Positions 9,188 to 18,899 of a stretch of 64,000 nucleotides of DNA are shown piece by piece. Position 1 is the stretch's first letter, and each line of letters starts with the position of its first letter. The position numbers were made by a program, and so were the translations under genes. The stretch is taken from the NCBI RefSeq assembly GCF_002327105.1, contig NZ_CP023406.1, positions 2,728,001-2,792,000 on the forward strand, written 5' to 3'. This stretch comes from Luteimonas chenhongjianii (GTDB taxonomy: Bacteria; Pseudomonadota; Gammaproteobacteria; Xanthomonadales; Xanthomonadaceae). Below the pieces are notes generated by a model that had not been told where the DNA came from, did no database searches, and worked only from the letters and a program-made list of their open reading frames with translations.

Positions 9188-10053
9188 GCGGCGACCGTTT
9201 CGGGATTCCCCATGACGCCGTGGCCGCGAATGTGGCCGCAGCGCTCGCCGAGGACATCGGCAGCGGCGACGTCACCGCCGCGCTGCTGCCCGACGGGGAC
9301 GACGTCGCCTACCTGCTGTGCAAGGCCGACGCTGTGGTCTGCGGCCGGCCCTGGTTCGATGCCTGCCACCGCGCACTCGATCCCGACATGCGTATCGACT
9401 GGCGCGTGGCCGAGGGCGATCGCGTCGATGCCGGCACGGTGCTGGCCACGTTGTCGGGCCGTGCCCGCGCGCTGGTCAGCGCGGAGCGCGCGTCGCTGAA
9501 TTTCCTGCAGACGTTGAGCGCGACCGCGACCGTCACCGCGCAACACGTCGCCGCCGTGGCCGGCACCGGCACGCGCATCCTCGACACCCGCAAGACCCTG
9601 CCCGGCCTGCGCCTGGCGCAGAAGTACGCGGTGCGCGTCGGCGGCGGCCTCAACCATCGCATCGGTCTCTACGACACGGTGATGCTGAAGGAAAACCACG
9701 TGCGCGCCGCCGGCGGCATCGCGGCTGCGGTCGCGGTTGCGCGCGCGTGCTTCCCGGAATTGCCTCTGGTGATCGAGGTCGAAAGCCTCGACGAACTGCG
9801 CGAAGCGCTCGATGCCGGGTGCACGCGCGTACTGATCGACGACTTCGATGCCCCGACGCGGCGCGAGGCCGTGCGCATCGCCCGCGCCGCTCCCTATTCC
9901 GGCCGGGTACCGCTGGAGGTGTCAGGCAGCGTCGATCTGCAGGGATTGCGCGCGATCGCCGAGGACGGGGTCGATTTCGTCTCGATCGGAGGCCTCACCA
10001 AGCACGTCCACGCAATCGACCTGTCGCTCAAGCTGGGTACGCCGCCCGTCTGA
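9184..10053 (+). CDS. nadC: Nicotinate-nucleotide pyrophosphorylase (quinolinate phosphoribosyltransferase)
   Basis: A 289-residue enzyme of de novo NAD synthesis that joins quinolinate and PRPP to give nicotinate mononucleotide. Diagnostic blocks are ALAEDIGSGDVTAALL, SAERASLNFLQTLSATAT, ILDTRKTLPGLRLAQKYAVRVGGG and NHRIGLYDTVMLKENH, with VEVESLDEL-type and EVSGS motifs in the C-terminal barrel. Length is typical. It overlaps the upstream Trm112-like gene by four bases. Confidence 0.95.
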   Translation: MSGDRFGIPHDAVAANVAAALAEDIGSGDVTAALLPDGDDVAYLLCKADAVVCGRPWFDACHRALDPDMRIDWRVAEGDRVDAGTVLATLSGRARALVSAERASLNFLQTLSATATVTAQHVAAVAGTGTRILDTRKTLPGLRLAQKYAVRVGGGLNHRIGLYDTVMLKENHVRAAGGIAAAVAVARACFPELPLVIEVESLDELREALDAGCTRVLIDDFDAPTRREAVRIARAAPYSGRVPLEVSGSVDLQGLRAIAEDGVDFVSIGGLTKHVHAIDLSLKLGTPPV

Positions 10054-10269
10054 GGGCAGCGACTGCGCAGCCGGCCGGCTCGCGAGCGGCATCGGTCAAG
10101 CGGCCACGCCGGGTCCCTGTAGAACGACGAGCCGGAGCGCTGTGGCCGCAGCGCGACCGCCGACTGTGCACGCGCCGGCCCGCCCCACGCAGCGGCCAAA
10201 GCACGCACACTGCACCGGCGCCCCGGACCGCCTCTTGTATCCGCCGCCTCCGACCACCACGATGCCTGC

Positions 10270-10611
10270 ATGCCCGACTTTCCGACGATGATCTTCGCGA
10301 TGCTGGCCGCGTTTGCCGCATTCCAGTGGTGGAGCAGCGCCCGCGCGGCCGCCGAACGGGCCGGACAACTGGGGCGCGAGGCCTGCGAGCGCGCCGGCGT
10401 GCAATGGCTCGACCAGAGCGTGCATGCGCACTCGATGCGCCTGCGCCGAAGCGACGACGGGCGGCTGCGGGTTGAGCGCAGTTTCCGCTTCGAATATTCC
10501 GATGATGGCGTCCAGCGCCATATCGGCCACCTGGTCCTGCACGGCGGACGGCTTGTCGCCTTCAGCGGGCCGACGCGACCCGAAGCCACGCCGCTGCATT
10601 CGATCAACTGA
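10270..10611 (+). CDS. DUF3301 domain protein, membrane-anchored
   Basis: The 113-residue protein has one N-terminal membrane helix (MIFAMLAAFAAFQWW) followed by a small soluble domain with the DUF3301 pattern: a conserved A-x-E-ACE-x-AGVQWLDQSV helix, then MRLRRSDDGRLRVERSFRFEYSDDG and GHLVLHGGRL. No function has been assigned to this family that I can state. It converges on sspB, with a GC-rich palindrome (10618-10632) in the 22-base gap. The 216 bases between nadC and this gene hold nothing I can identify. Confidence 0.75.
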   Translation: MPDFPTMIFAMLAAFAAFQWWSSARAAAERAGQLGREACERAGVQWLDQSVHAHSMRLRRSDDGRLRVERSFRFEYSDDGVQRHIGHLVLHGGRLVAFSGPTRPEATPLHSIN

Positions 10612-10633
10612 AGGCGCGCGGCCCGGGGCCGCC

Positions 10634-11113
10634 CTACTTCACCACGCGCAGATGACCGCGACGCGGCTCGCTCGGCGCATCGCCGCCCGGCGGCTCGTCA
10701 GGGCCGTCGCCATCATCCTCGACAGCGTGCAGGCTCGGCGCCTCGGCCTCATCGGCCTCGTGGGAGTCCCCGCTGCTACCGCCGATATCTTCGGGCAATG
10801 CCATGCCCTGCCCGGTCTCGCGCGCGTAGATCGCGAGAATCGCACCGATGGGCACCAGCACCGACTGGCTGACGCCGCCGAAACGTGCCGAGAAACGCAC
10901 GCTGTCGTTGTCCATTTCAAGTCGCCCGACCGCGCGGTCGGCGATGTTGAGCACGACGCGTCCGTCCTTGACCGCATGCGCGGGAACCCGCACACCGGGC
11001 TGGCGCGCATCCACCAGGATGTGCGGTGTCATGCCGTTGTCGGCGATCCATTCGTACAGCGCCCGCAGCAGGTACGGGCGGTGGCTGGTCATCGGTGCGG
11101 GGCTGTCGGTCAT
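10634..11113 (-). CDS. sspB: ClpXP protease specificity-enhancing factor SspB
   Basis: A 159-residue adaptor that delivers ssrA-tagged and other substrates to ClpXP. The folded domain begins TSHRPYLLRALYEWIADNGMTPHILVDA and includes VVLNIADRAVG and SARFGGVSQSVLVPIGAILAIYARE. This is followed by an acidic, flexible tail and a C-terminal basic-hydrophobic RGHLRVVK motif, which in SspB docks to ClpX. The start may be seven codons further in (MTSHRP). It lies downstream of sspA on the same strand, the usual pairing. Confidence 0.92.
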   Translation of the reverse strand: MTDSPAPMTSHRPYLLRALYEWIADNGMTPHILVDARQPGVRVPAHAVKDGRVVLNIADRAVGRLEMDNDSVRFSARFGGVSQSVLVPIGAILAIYARETGQGMALPEDIGGSSGDSHEADEAEAPSLHAVEDDGDGPDEPPGGDAPSEPRRGHLRVVK

Positions 11114-11163
11114 GCGCGACAGTTTATCCGGTCGCCGCGTGGTTCAGACGGCGAGACGTGCCG

Positions 11164-11784
11164 TCAGTCGGGCAGCGCGCGCAACTGCCGCTCCTGCGGC
11201 GTGAGGCTGCGGACGAAACCCGGACTGCGGAAGATGCGGTTGCCGTAATCCTCGATGGCCTTGGCGCCATCCTTGGGCAGCGGTATGCCGAGCGCCTGCA
11301 GACGCCAGACGATCGGCGCGACCGCGCAATCGGCCAGGCTCATTTCCGGATTGAGGAAGAACTTGCTCGCCTTGAACAGCGGCACCGCCGCGGTCACCAG
11401 CTCCTTGAGACGCTTGCGCCCGGCCTCGGCCTGGGCCTTGTTGCCCATCTGGATGGCCTGCACCTGCGGCACCCAGTCATGTTCGACCCGCAGCATCGCC
11501 AGGCGCAGGCGCGCGCGCGACAACGGATCGACCGGCATCAGCGGCGGATGCGGATAGCGTTCGTCGAGGTACTCGGTGACCACGCTCGCCGCATAGAGCA
11601 CCAGCTCGCGCTCCACCAGGGTCGGCACGGAGTGGTAGGGATTGAGGTCGATCAGGTCTTCGGGTGGGTTCTGCGCATCCACCGGGACCATGTCGTAGGT
11701 CACGCCCTTGGCGGCGAGCACCAGGCGCGCCCGATGACAGAGCACGTCGTCGACCGAAGAGAACAGCGTCAGTACGTTTCGCAT
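11164..11784 (-). CDS. sspA: Stringent starvation protein A (glutathione S-transferase fold)
   Basis: A 206-residue RNA polymerase-associated protein with a GST fold. The thioredoxin-like N-domain has LFSSVDDVLCHRARLVLAAKGVTYDM, then NPYHSVPTLVERELVLYAASVVTEYLDERYPHPPLMP, the most conserved SspA stretch; the helical C-domain follows (FFLNPEMSLADCAVAP). The ATG at 11784 gives the usual N-terminus; the frame is open 35 codons further but without similarity. It is followed by sspB after 50 bases. Confidence 0.9.
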   Translation of the reverse strand: MRNVLTLFSSVDDVLCHRARLVLAAKGVTYDMVPVDAQNPPEDLIDLNPYHSVPTLVERELVLYAASVVTEYLDERYPHPPLMPVDPLSRARLRLAMLRVEHDWVPQVQAIQMGNKAQAEAGRKRLKELVTAAVPLFKASKFFLNPEMSLADCAVAPIVWRLQALGIPLPKDGAKAIEDYGNRIFRSPGFVRSLTPQERQLRALPD

Positions 11785-11899
11785 GGATGCACCCACGGCC
11801 GTCGCCCGGCCTCCGGCGGCTGGAGTCCGCCAGCCCGGTGACACCGGCTGCTCACGCAGACGGTCGTCGCGGTTTTCCGAGTCTCGCACTTCGCCGCGC

Positions 11900-11920
11900 C
11901 GGACGGCAATGGGCCGTCCG
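11900..11920 (-). terminator. GC-rich hairpin behind petC
   Basis: An 8-bp stem CGGACGGC / GCCGTCCG with loop AATGG lies between the end of petC and the start of sspA, both on the minus strand. No T-tract follows, so it could be a factor-dependent end or an mRNA-stabilising hairpin. Confidence 0.4.
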
Positions 11921-11953
11921 CTCCCCCGAGCCGGCCTTCGAATCAGCCCCGGA

Positions 11954-12712
11954 TCAGTGGACGTCGCGCCAGTATTCCTGCTTCAACAGCCACGCCAGGA
12001 ACGTCAGCAGGGTCAGGAACAGCAGCACCCAGACCCCGAGCTGCTGGCGCTTGAGCGCCGCCGGCTCGCCGACGTATTCCAGGAACGTGGTGATGTCGCG
12101 CACGGTCTGGTCGAACTGTTGCGCGTTCTGGCTGCCGGGCACGCCCATTTCCAGATGCGTGACCACCGGCTCGCCGATTTCGTCGGGCTCGCCGTGTACC
12201 GGACGCATCAGGCCCTGCATTTCCCACAGGGGATTGGGCATCGAGGCATTGGGAAACAGCGTGTTGTTCCAGCCCAGCGGACGGGACTCGTCGAGGTAGA
12301 ACGACTTGAGATAGGTGTACACCCAGTCGCTGCCGCGCACGCGGGTGATCAGGCTCAGGTCCGGCGGGGTCTGGCCGAACCATTGCGCGCTCTGCTCGGC
12401 CGGCATCGAAGTGAGGATGTGCTCGCCATAGGCCGCGCCGGTGAGGTTGAGGTTGTTCATCACCTCGTCCTCGGTCAGGCCCAGGTCCTCGGCCATGCGC
12501 GAATAGCGCATGAACTTCAGCGAGTGGCAGCCGGCGCAGTAGTTCATGTAGTGCTGCGCGCCGCGCTGCAGCGACGCCCGGTCGCCGATGTCGGTGCCGG
12601 CCTGTTCGACGGGGCCGCCAGCCGCGGCAAGTGCACCGAACGACAGCAGCAGGCCGGCAGCGGCGGTGGCGATGCGCGCGAAGAACGTGCGGGTGAAGGC
12701 GTGGTCAGTCAT
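11954..12712 (-). CDS. petC: Ubiquinol-cytochrome c reductase, cytochrome c1 subunit
   Basis: The 252-residue protein has a signal peptide (AAAGLLLSFGALAAAGG), the heme c motif CAGCH at about residue 59, the distal Met-containing region PNPLWEMQGLMR, and a C-terminal membrane anchor (LGVWVLLFLTLLTFLAWLLKQEYW). It passes electrons from the Rieske protein to cytochrome c in the bc1 complex. The start overlaps the end of petB by eight bases; petA-petB-petC form one minus-strand operon in the usual order. Confidence 0.96.
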   Translation of the reverse strand: MTDHAFTRTFFARIATAAAGLLLSFGALAAAGGPVEQAGTDIGDRASLQRGAQHYMNYCAGCHSLKFMRYSRMAEDLGLTEDEVMNNLNLTGAAYGEHILTSMPAEQSAQWFGQTPPDLSLITRVRGSDWVYTYLKSFYLDESRPLGWNNTLFPNASMPNPLWEMQGLMRPVHGEPDEIGEPVVTHLEMGVPGSQNAQQFDQTVRDITTFLEYVGEPAALKRQQLGVWVLLFLTLLTFLAWLLKQEYWRDVH

Positions 12713-13964
12713 GCATCGTCACCCGTTCCGGAACGGCCTTGGTGCGGTCGAGCTTGGTCCAGACCGGCATCGTGATGAAGAACGCGAAGTAGAGGAAGGT
12801 CAGCACGCGGCCGATGTTCGTCTCCACCGGATCGGTACCCGGACCGGCGCCGATCTTGCCCAACCAGACGAAACACACGACCAGCATCGCGAGCATGATC
12901 TTGGTGAGCGGACCGCGGTAGCGGTGCGAGCGCACCTTGGAGCGATCAAGCCACGGCACCGCGAACAGGATCGCAATCGCGCCGAACATCACCAGCACGC
13001 CGCCGAGCTTGTCGGGCACCACGCGCAACATCGCGTAGTAGGGCGTGTAGTACCAGACCGGCTTGATGTGCTCGGGCGTCACCAGCCGGTTGGCTTCGGT
13101 GAAGTTGTCGTGCTCGAGGAACCAGCCGCCGAACGCCGGGGCGAAGAAGATGATGAAGGCCGCGATGATCAGGAAGAAACAGACGTAGAACCCGTCCTTG
13201 GCCGTGTAGTACGGATGGAACGGGATGCCGTCGGCCGGCGCGGTCGATGACCAGCGGTTGCCCTTGGGCCCCTTCTTGATCTCCACGCCATCGGGATTGT
13301 TCGAACCCACCTCGTGCAGCGCGCCCAGGTGCAACACCACCAGCAGCAGCAGCACCAGCGGCAGTGCGATCACGTGCAATGCGAAGAACCGGTTGAGGGT
13401 GGCGTCGCTGGGCAGGTAGTCGCCCATGATCCATTCGGTCAGGCCGTTGCCGATCACCGGGATCGCGCCGAACAGCGAGATGATCACCTTGGCGCCCCAG
13501 AACGACATCTGGCCCCAAGGCAGCACATAGCCGAGGAACGCTTCGGCCATCAGCACCAGGTAGATCAGCATGCCCAGGATCCACACCAGTTCGCGCGGCT
13601 TCTGGTAGGAGCCGTACATCAGCCCGCGGAACATGTGGATGTAGACGACGATGAAGAACAGCGAAGCGCCGGTGCTGTGCATGTAGCGGATCAGCCAGCC
13701 CCACTCCACGTCGCGCATGATGTACTCGACCGAGGCGAAGGCGTCCGCCGCGCTCGGCTTGTAGTGCATCGTCAGGAAGATGCCGGTCAGGATCTGGTTG
13801 ACCAGCACCACCAGAGACAGCACGCCGAAGATGTACCAGATATTGAAGTTCTTCGGCGCGTAGTACTCGGTCATGTGCTTGCGGTACGCCGGCATCAGGC
13901 CCGGCGCACGCTCGTTGACCCACTCGAAGACGCCGTTGGCGCCGCGGACGAATACGTTGGCCAT
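12705..13964 (-). CDS. petB: Ubiquinol-cytochrome c reductase, cytochrome b subunit
   Basis: A 419-residue integral membrane protein with eight helices that carries two b hemes and both quinone sites. Recognisable features are GASLFFIVVYIHMFRGLMYGSY and GYVLPWGQMSFWGAKV (Qo region), HVIALPLVLLLLVVLHL with the second histidine pair, and the PVWYYTPYYAMLR-type segment of the C-domain (KPVWYYTPYYAML). Full length. Its start overlaps the petA stop by one base. Confidence 0.97.
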   Translation of the reverse strand: MANVFVRGANGVFEWVNERAPGLMPAYRKHMTEYYAPKNFNIWYIFGVLSLVVLVNQILTGIFLTMHYKPSAADAFASVEYIMRDVEWGWLIRYMHSTGASLFFIVVYIHMFRGLMYGSYQKPRELVWILGMLIYLVLMAEAFLGYVLPWGQMSFWGAKVIISLFGAIPVIGNGLTEWIMGDYLPSDATLNRFFALHVIALPLVLLLLVVLHLGALHEVGSNNPDGVEIKKGPKGNRWSSTAPADGIPFHPYYTAKDGFYVCFFLIIAAFIIFFAPAFGGWFLEHDNFTEANRLVTPEHIKPVWYYTPYYAMLRVVPDKLGGVLVMFGAIAILFAVPWLDRSKVRSHRYRGPLTKIMLAMLVVCFVWLGKIGAGPGTDPVETNIGRVLTFLYFAFFITMPVWTKLDRTKAVPERVTMHD

Positions 13965-14602
13965 CAGGCTGCGCCCTCCGGATCGACACCGATCACCAGG
14001 GTGTTGTCATCGGCGTAGTGGTGCGGAGGCACCAGCAGGTTGGTCGGCGCAGGCACACCGTCATAGACGCGGCCGGCCATGTCGAACTTGGACTTGTGGC
14101 AGGGGCAGAAATAGCCGCCCTTCCAGTTGGCGTCGAACGGTGCCGGCCGGATCTCGGCGACCATCTCGGGCGAACAGCCCAGATGCGTGCACAGGCCGAC
14201 GAGCACCGAGACATCCGGCTTGATCGAGCGCAGTTCCGGATTCGCCGCGAGCACGTAGGCGGGCTGCTGGTCGACGTTTTCCGATTCGGGATCGCGCAAC
14301 TGGCTGTCGAGCGTCGGCAGGGCCTCGAGAATCGCCTTGGAGCGCCGGACGATCCAGATCGGCTGCCCACGCCACTCGGCGATCAGCCGTTGGCCCTCCT
14401 GCAGCGCGCTGATGTCCACGGTCACCGGGGCGCCAGCGAGCTTGGCCCGCGCGCTGGGATTCCAGGATTTGATGAACGGAATTGCGGCGACGCCTGCGCC
14501 TACCGCTCCTACGACGAGGGTCGTGGCGGTCAGGAAACGACGCCGCCCCTCATTGACTGGACCTTCCCCTGCACCAGGCCCGCTCACCGCTTCATCGACC
14601 AT
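13964..14602 (-). CDS. petA: Ubiquinol-cytochrome c reductase, Rieske iron-sulfur subunit
   Basis: A 212-residue Rieske protein, first gene of the bc1 operon. The N-terminus carries a Tat-type signal (GRRRFLTATTLVVGAVGAGVAAIPF) that also serves as membrane anchor. The 2Fe-2S ligands lie in CTHLGCSPE (Cys138, His140) and CPCHKSKFD (Cys166, His169), with Cys143 and Cys168 placed for the usual disulfide. The C-terminal PAPTNLLVPPH matches the family. Confidence 0.96.
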   Translation of the reverse strand: MVDEAVSGPGAGEGPVNEGRRRFLTATTLVVGAVGAGVAAIPFIKSWNPSARAKLAGAPVTVDISALQEGQRLIAEWRGQPIWIVRRSKAILEALPTLDSQLRDPESENVDQQPAYVLAANPELRSIKPDVSVLVGLCTHLGCSPEMVAEIRPAPFDANWKGGYFCPCHKSKFDMAGRVYDGVPAPTNLLVPPHHYADDNTLVIGVDPEGAA

Positions 14603-14752
14603 CCGGTACCCCGCCCTCGTTTCGGTAGCTGTTGCGTACTGGCTGCCACGACCGGTCGCCCAGAGGCGGGAGGCCGCATAAAGTCCGACCGAGTGTAGCG
14701 GAAGCCTGAATCGACCGACAATCGCCCTGATGCCCCCGCGACCGCATCAGCC

Positions 14753-15700
14753 TCAGCGCGCGGCGAGCTGGCCCCGGTAGCGCTCGGCGAGCGTGCCCAC
14801 GCGCACCACGTAGCGCTGGGTTTCGGCGTACGGGGGTACGCCGCCGTGACGTTGAACGGCGCCTTCGCCTGCGTTGTAACCCGCGGCGGCCAGGGTGAGA
14901 TCGCCGTTGAACCGTTTCAGCAGCCAGGCGAGGTACTTCACCCCACCGCGGATGTTCTGCTCGGGATCGAACGCATTGACCACGCCGAAGCGCGCGGCGG
15001 TCGCCGGCATCAACTGCATCAGACCCTGCGCGCCGGCGCGCGAGAGCGCGTTGGGATTGAATGCCGATTCGGCATGCATGATCGCCCGCACGATCGCCTC
15101 CTCGACGCCGTGCTCCTGGGCCGCGCGTGCCACTTCGTCGCGATAGGCGTTTTCGTTGAGCCGCACATTGCCGAAATTGACTCCCGGCGCGGCGCCACAG
15201 GCGTAACAGGTCTCGAAGAAGCTGTAGCGGATCGTCCGCACGGCCGCGACCTGGGCGCTGCCCGCCGGCCGGCTGCTGCTGTAGTGGCGCACGCCATCCT
15301 TGACGTAGGAATAGACCTGACCCTGCTGCAGGCGGCGCGACGAGCCGGTCTGGGACCGGGGCTGGACAGGAGCCGCCGCCGTAGCGGCGACGGGGGCGGG
15401 CTTCGATCCGCTGGACGTGGAGGCAAGCCCCATGAATGTCGCAGGGGCCCCGCTGTCGACACTGGCGGGCGCGCCCGCGGACGCAGGCGACGGAGCGGCC
15501 GACGGTTTCGCCGCCGGGCGGGCGCCGCCGCGTGGTGGTGACGGAGCATTGCTGATCAACCGGCAACTCGCGCCGGACACCCGCTTGCTCACGTACTGGG
15601 GCACGCCATCACCGGAATCGCAGCGATACAGCGTGCTGCCGGCGACCGGACAGGCCACCAGCAGACCGAGCATCGCGATGAGTCCCCTTCCCCGTTTCAC
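14753..15700 (-). CDS. Periplasmic lytic transglycosylase with SLT domain
   Basis: The 315-residue exported protein has a signal peptide ending near [10 protein letters not shown]. An N-terminal part resembles small DUF4124-like modules, and a Pro/Ala/Ser-rich linker spans about residues 50-105. The C-terminal SLT goose-lysozyme domain starts near [21 protein letters not shown], with the catalytic Glu in HAESAFNP, then [16 protein letters not shown] and [12 protein letters not shown]. Such enzymes cleave peptidoglycan glycan strands, leaving 1,6-anhydro ends. It stands between petA and miaB without an obvious operon partner. Confidence 0.9.
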   Translation of the reverse strand: MKRGRGLIAMLGLLVACPVAGSTLYRCDSGDGVPQYVSKRVSGASCRLISNAPSPPRGGARPAAKPSAAPSPASAGAPASVDSGAPATFMGLASTSSGSKPAPVAATAAAPVQPRSQTGSSRRLQQGQVYSYVKDGVRHYSSSRPAGSAQVAAVRTIRYSFFETCYACGAAPGVNFGNVRLNENAYRDEVARAAQEHGVEEAIVRAIMHAESAFNPNALSRAGAQGLMQLMPATAARFGVVNAFDPEQNIRGGVKYLAWLLKRFNGDLTLAAAGYNAGEGAVQRHGGVPPYAETQRYVVRVGTLAERYRGQLAAR

Positions 15701-15868
15701 GGCGCGAGTTTCCGATGTTCGGCCGCCGTTGCCAAGTGCTTGATCGTGAACGGGGCAAACCCGCGCCCCGGGGCCACCCGGGCACCCGCGCCGGCGGCAC
15801 TTGCCGCTACACTTCCCGCCCCACGACTGCCCTCCGGCCCGGACTCAGCGCCGCGCCCCGGAACCGAC

Positions 15869-17296
15869 ATGACCCAGACCGATTCCCCGGCGCCGATCGC
15901 GCCTGCCTCCGACCTTTCCGTCAACTCGCCAGTGGGCGGCCCGGGTGCTGCGCAGCCCGTCCGCGGCAAGCTCTACATCCAGACCCACGGCTGCCAGATG
16001 AACGAGTACGACTCGGCCAAGATGGCTGACGTGCTCGCCGCCAGCGACGGCCTGGAGCTGACCGACAATGTCGAGGAAGCGGATGTCGTGCTGGTCAACA
16101 CCTGCTCGATCCGCGAGAAGGCGCAGGAGAAGGTCTTCAGCCAGCTCGGCCGCTGGAAGGCACTCAAGCAGGGCGGCAAGCCGGTGCTGATCGGCGTCGG
16201 CGGCTGCGTGGCCTCCCAGGAAGGCGAAGCGATCGTCAAGCGCGCCCCCTACGTGGACCTGGTCTTCGGACCGCAGACCCTGCATCGCCTGCCCGAGCTG
16301 ATCCGCGCCAAGCGCGAGAGTGGCCTGCCCCAGGTGGACATCAGCTTCCCGGAGATCGAGAAGTTCGACCGCCTGCCCGAGCCGCGCGCCGAAGGCCCCA
16401 GCGCGTTCGTCTCGATCATGGAAGGCTGCTCGAAGTACTGCTCGTTCTGCGTCGTGCCCTACACCCGCGGCGAGGAGGTCAGCCGGCCGTTCGAGGACGT
16501 GCTGGTGGAGGTTGTGCAGTTGGCAGGCCAGGGCGTGCGCGAGATCAACCTGCTGGGCCAGAACGTCAACGCCTATCGCGGCCCGATGGGCGAAGGCGAG
16601 GTGGCGGATCTGGGCCTGCTGATCCGCACCATCGCCGAGATCGACGGCGTGGATCGCATCCGCTTCACCACTTCGCATCCGCTGGAGTTTTCCGACTCGC
16701 TGGTCGAGGCCTACCGCGACGTGCCCCAGCTGGCCAACTATCTGCACCTGCCGGTGCAATCGGGGAGCGACCGCATCCTGTCGGCGATGAAGCGCGGCTA
16801 CACGGCGATCGAGTTCAAGCAGAAGATCCGCAAGCTTCGCGCGGTGCGCCCGGACATCTCGATCTCGTCGGATTTCATCGTCGGCTTCCCCGGCGAGACC
16901 GAGGCCGATTTCGAGAAGACGATGAAACTGATCGAGGACGTGGGCTTCGACCAGTCGTTCTCCTTCATCTATTCGCGTCGCCCGGGCACGCCGGCCTCCG
17001 ACCTCGAGGATTCGGTGAGCGCCGAGGAAAAGCATGCGCGCCTGTCGCGCCTGCAGGCGCACATCAACGCGCACGCGGCCGGCATTTCCGCCGCGATGGT
17101 CGGCAGCGTGCAGACGGTTCTGGTCGAAGGCCCGTCGCGCAAGGATCCCAGCGAACTCACCGGCAAGACCGAGAACATGCGCTCGGTGAACTTCCCCGCC
17201 CCGGCCCGGCTGATCGGACAGTTCGTCGATGTCGAGATCACCGCAGCGCTGAGCAACTCGTTGCGCGGCCGCATCGTGGTACGCGAGGCCGCGTGA
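15869..17296 (+). CDS. miaB: tRNA-2-methylthio-N6-dimethylallyladenosine synthase MiaB
   Basis: A 475-residue radical SAM methylthiotransferase that modifies A37 in tRNAs reading UNN codons. The UPF0004 N-domain supplies three cysteines ([34 protein letters not shown]). The radical SAM motif is GCSKYCSFC, giving Cys-x3-Cys-x2-Cys, and a TRAM domain closes the protein. The ATG at 15869 gives the normal length; the frame is open 43 codons further upstream. The gene heads the miaB-phoH-ybeY-corC order common in gammaproteobacteria. Confidence 0.96.
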   Translation: MTQTDSPAPIAPASDLSVNSPVGGPGAAQPVRGKLYIQTHGCQMNEYDSAKMADVLAASDGLELTDNVEEADVVLVNTCSIREKAQEKVFSQLGRWKALKQGGKPVLIGVGGCVASQEGEAIVKRAPYVDLVFGPQTLHRLPELIRAKRESGLPQVDISFPEIEKFDRLPEPRAEGPSAFVSIMEGCSKYCSFCVVPYTRGEEVSRPFEDVLVEVVQLAGQGVREINLLGQNVNAYRGPMGEGEVADLGLLIRTIAEIDGVDRIRFTTSHPLEFSDSLVEAYRDVPQLANYLHLPVQSGSDRILSAMKRGYTAIEFKQKIRKLRAVRPDISISSDFIVGFPGETEADFEKTMKLIEDVGFDQSFSFIYSRRPGTPASDLEDSVSAEEKHARLSRLQAHINAHAAGISAAMVGSVQTVLVEGPSRKDPSELTGKTENMRSVNFPAPARLIGQFVDVEITAALSNSLRGRIVVREAA

Positions 17297-17351
17297 GCGG
17301 CCCACGCGGGCGTCGACGTCGGCTTGCAGCGCCGGCGCTAGAATCCGCGCC

Positions 17352-18329
17352 ATGACCAACACCCTGCCCGAACGCACCTTCCTGCTCGAGCCTTCCGACT
17401 CCGAGCGCCTGTCCAATCTCGCCGGCCCCTTCGACGGCCACCTGCGCCAGATCGAGCTGCGGCTCGGCGTCGAGATCGCGAACCGCGGCAACATCTTCCG
17501 CATCGTCGGCCGCGACGAGACGGCGATCGACCGCACCGAGAAACTGCTCAAGGCGCTCTACGCCGAGAGCGAGGAGACGGTGTTCGACAGCCACGCCATC
17601 AACCTGCGCCTGAGCCCGGCCAACGTCGAAGAGGACTACACGCCGCAGGAGGTCGCGGTGCGGGTCAAGCGCGGCACGATCCGCGGCCGTGGCGCGAACC
17701 AGGCGAAGTACCTGCACCGGATTACCGGTCACGACATCAACTTCGGCATCGGCCCGGCCGGCACCGGCAAGACCTTCCTCGCGGTGGCGATGGCGGTGGA
17801 GGCACTCAACGAATCCAAGGTGCAGCGCCTGATCCTGGTGCGCCCCGCGGTCGAGGCGGGAGAGAAGCTCGGCTTCCTGCCCGGCGACCTGACCCAGAAG
17901 GTCGATCCCTACCTGCGCCCCCTCTACGACGCGCTCTACGAGATGCTGGGCGTGGAGAAGGTCGCCAAGCTGCTGGAGCGCAACGTCATCGAGATCGCGC
18001 CGCTGGCCTACATGCGCGGACGCACGCTCAACGACGCCTTCGTGATCCTCGACGAGGCGCAGAACACCACCATCGAGCAGATGAAGATGTTCCTGACCCG
18101 CCTGGGTTTCGGCTCGACCGCGGTGGTCACCGGCGACCTGACCCAGATCGACCTGCCCAAGCACGTGAAGTCCGGCCTGCGCGACGCGATCGATGTGCTG
18201 CACGAGGTCGATGGCGTGAGCTTCACCTTCTTCGAGGCACGCGACGTCGTGCGCCATCCGCTGGTCGCCCGGATCGTCAGCGCCTATGAGCGCCGTGACG
18301 CGTCCGACGTGGCGACCGCAAAGGCATGA
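17352..18329 (+). CDS. ybeZ: PhoH-family ATPase (YbeZ)
   Basis: A 325-residue PhoH-like protein. The ATPase core has Walker A GPAGTGKT at residues 134-141 and Walker [12 protein letters not shown], plus [11 protein letters not shown] and [18 protein letters not shown]. The N-terminal 90 residues form the KH-like part typical of YbeZ. It is linked to RNA handling and works next to YbeY. The ybeY start lies 8 bases behind the stop. Confidence 0.93.
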   Translation: MTNTLPERTFLLEPSDSERLSNLAGPFDGHLRQIELRLGVEIANRGNIFRIVGRDETAIDRTEKLLKALYAESEETVFDSHAINLRLSPANVEEDYTPQEVAVRVKRGTIRGRGANQAKYLHRITGHDINFGIGPAGTGKTFLAVAMAVEALNESKVQRLILVRPAVEAGEKLGFLPGDLTQKVDPYLRPLYDALYEMLGVEKVAKLLERNVIEIAPLAYMRGRTLNDAFVILDEAQNTTIEQMKMFLTRLGFGSTAVVTGDLTQIDLPKHVKSGLRDAIDVLHEVDGVSFTFFEARDVVRHPLVARIVSAYERRDASDVATAKA

Positions 18330-18336
18330 GGGCGTG

Positions 18337-18825
18337 ATGACGAAGGGCCCGACCCGTCTTGACGTCGCCGTCGGCTACGCGACCCCGCGCAAGGGGCTGC
18401 CCGCCGCGGCCAGCTTCCGTCGCTGGGCCGCGGCCGCGCTGGCAGGTCGCATCCGCGAGGCCGATGTCGCGATCCGCCTGGTCGACGAGGACGAGGGGCG
18501 CGCGCTCAACCGGCATTACCGCGGCAAGGACTACGCGACGAATGTGCTGAGCTTCCCGGCCGAGCTGCCGGAAGGCCTGCCACCCGGGCTGCGCCTGCCG
18601 CTGCTCGGGGATCTGGTGATCTGCGCGCCTGTGGTCGCCCGCGAGGCCGCTGAACAGGGCAAGCCGCTGAATGCCCACTACGCCCACCTGACCGTGCACG
18701 GCGTTCTCCACCTGCTGGGCTGGGACCACGAGGACGACACCGAGGCCGAGGCCATGGAAGGGCTCGAACGCGAAATCCTCGCCGTGCTCGGCATCGACGA
18801 CCCCTATGCCGGCGAGTCACGCTGA
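18337..18825 (+). CDS. ybeY: Endoribonuclease YbeY
   Basis: A 162-residue single-strand-specific metal-dependent endoribonuclease involved in 16S rRNA 3'-end maturation and ribosome quality control. The zinc-binding motif [11 protein letters not shown] supplies His121, His125 and His131. Other family blocks are [17 protein letters not shown] and [11 protein letters not shown]. The chosen ATG gives the usual length; a GTG lies one codon upstream. Confidence 0.95.
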   Translation: MTKGPTRLDVAVGYATPRKGLPAAASFRRWAAAALAGRIREADVAIRLVDEDEGRALNRHYRGKDYATNVLSFPAELPEGLPPGLRLPLLGDLVICAPVVAREAAEQGKPLNAHYAHLTVHGVLHLLGWDHEDDTEAEAMEGLEREILAVLGIDDPYAGESR

Positions 18826-18899
18826 CGGGGGCATGATGGCGGCCTGATAGACTTCCGCCTCCGCCCGAACGGGCCATTCCGCGAATACGCAACCGCACC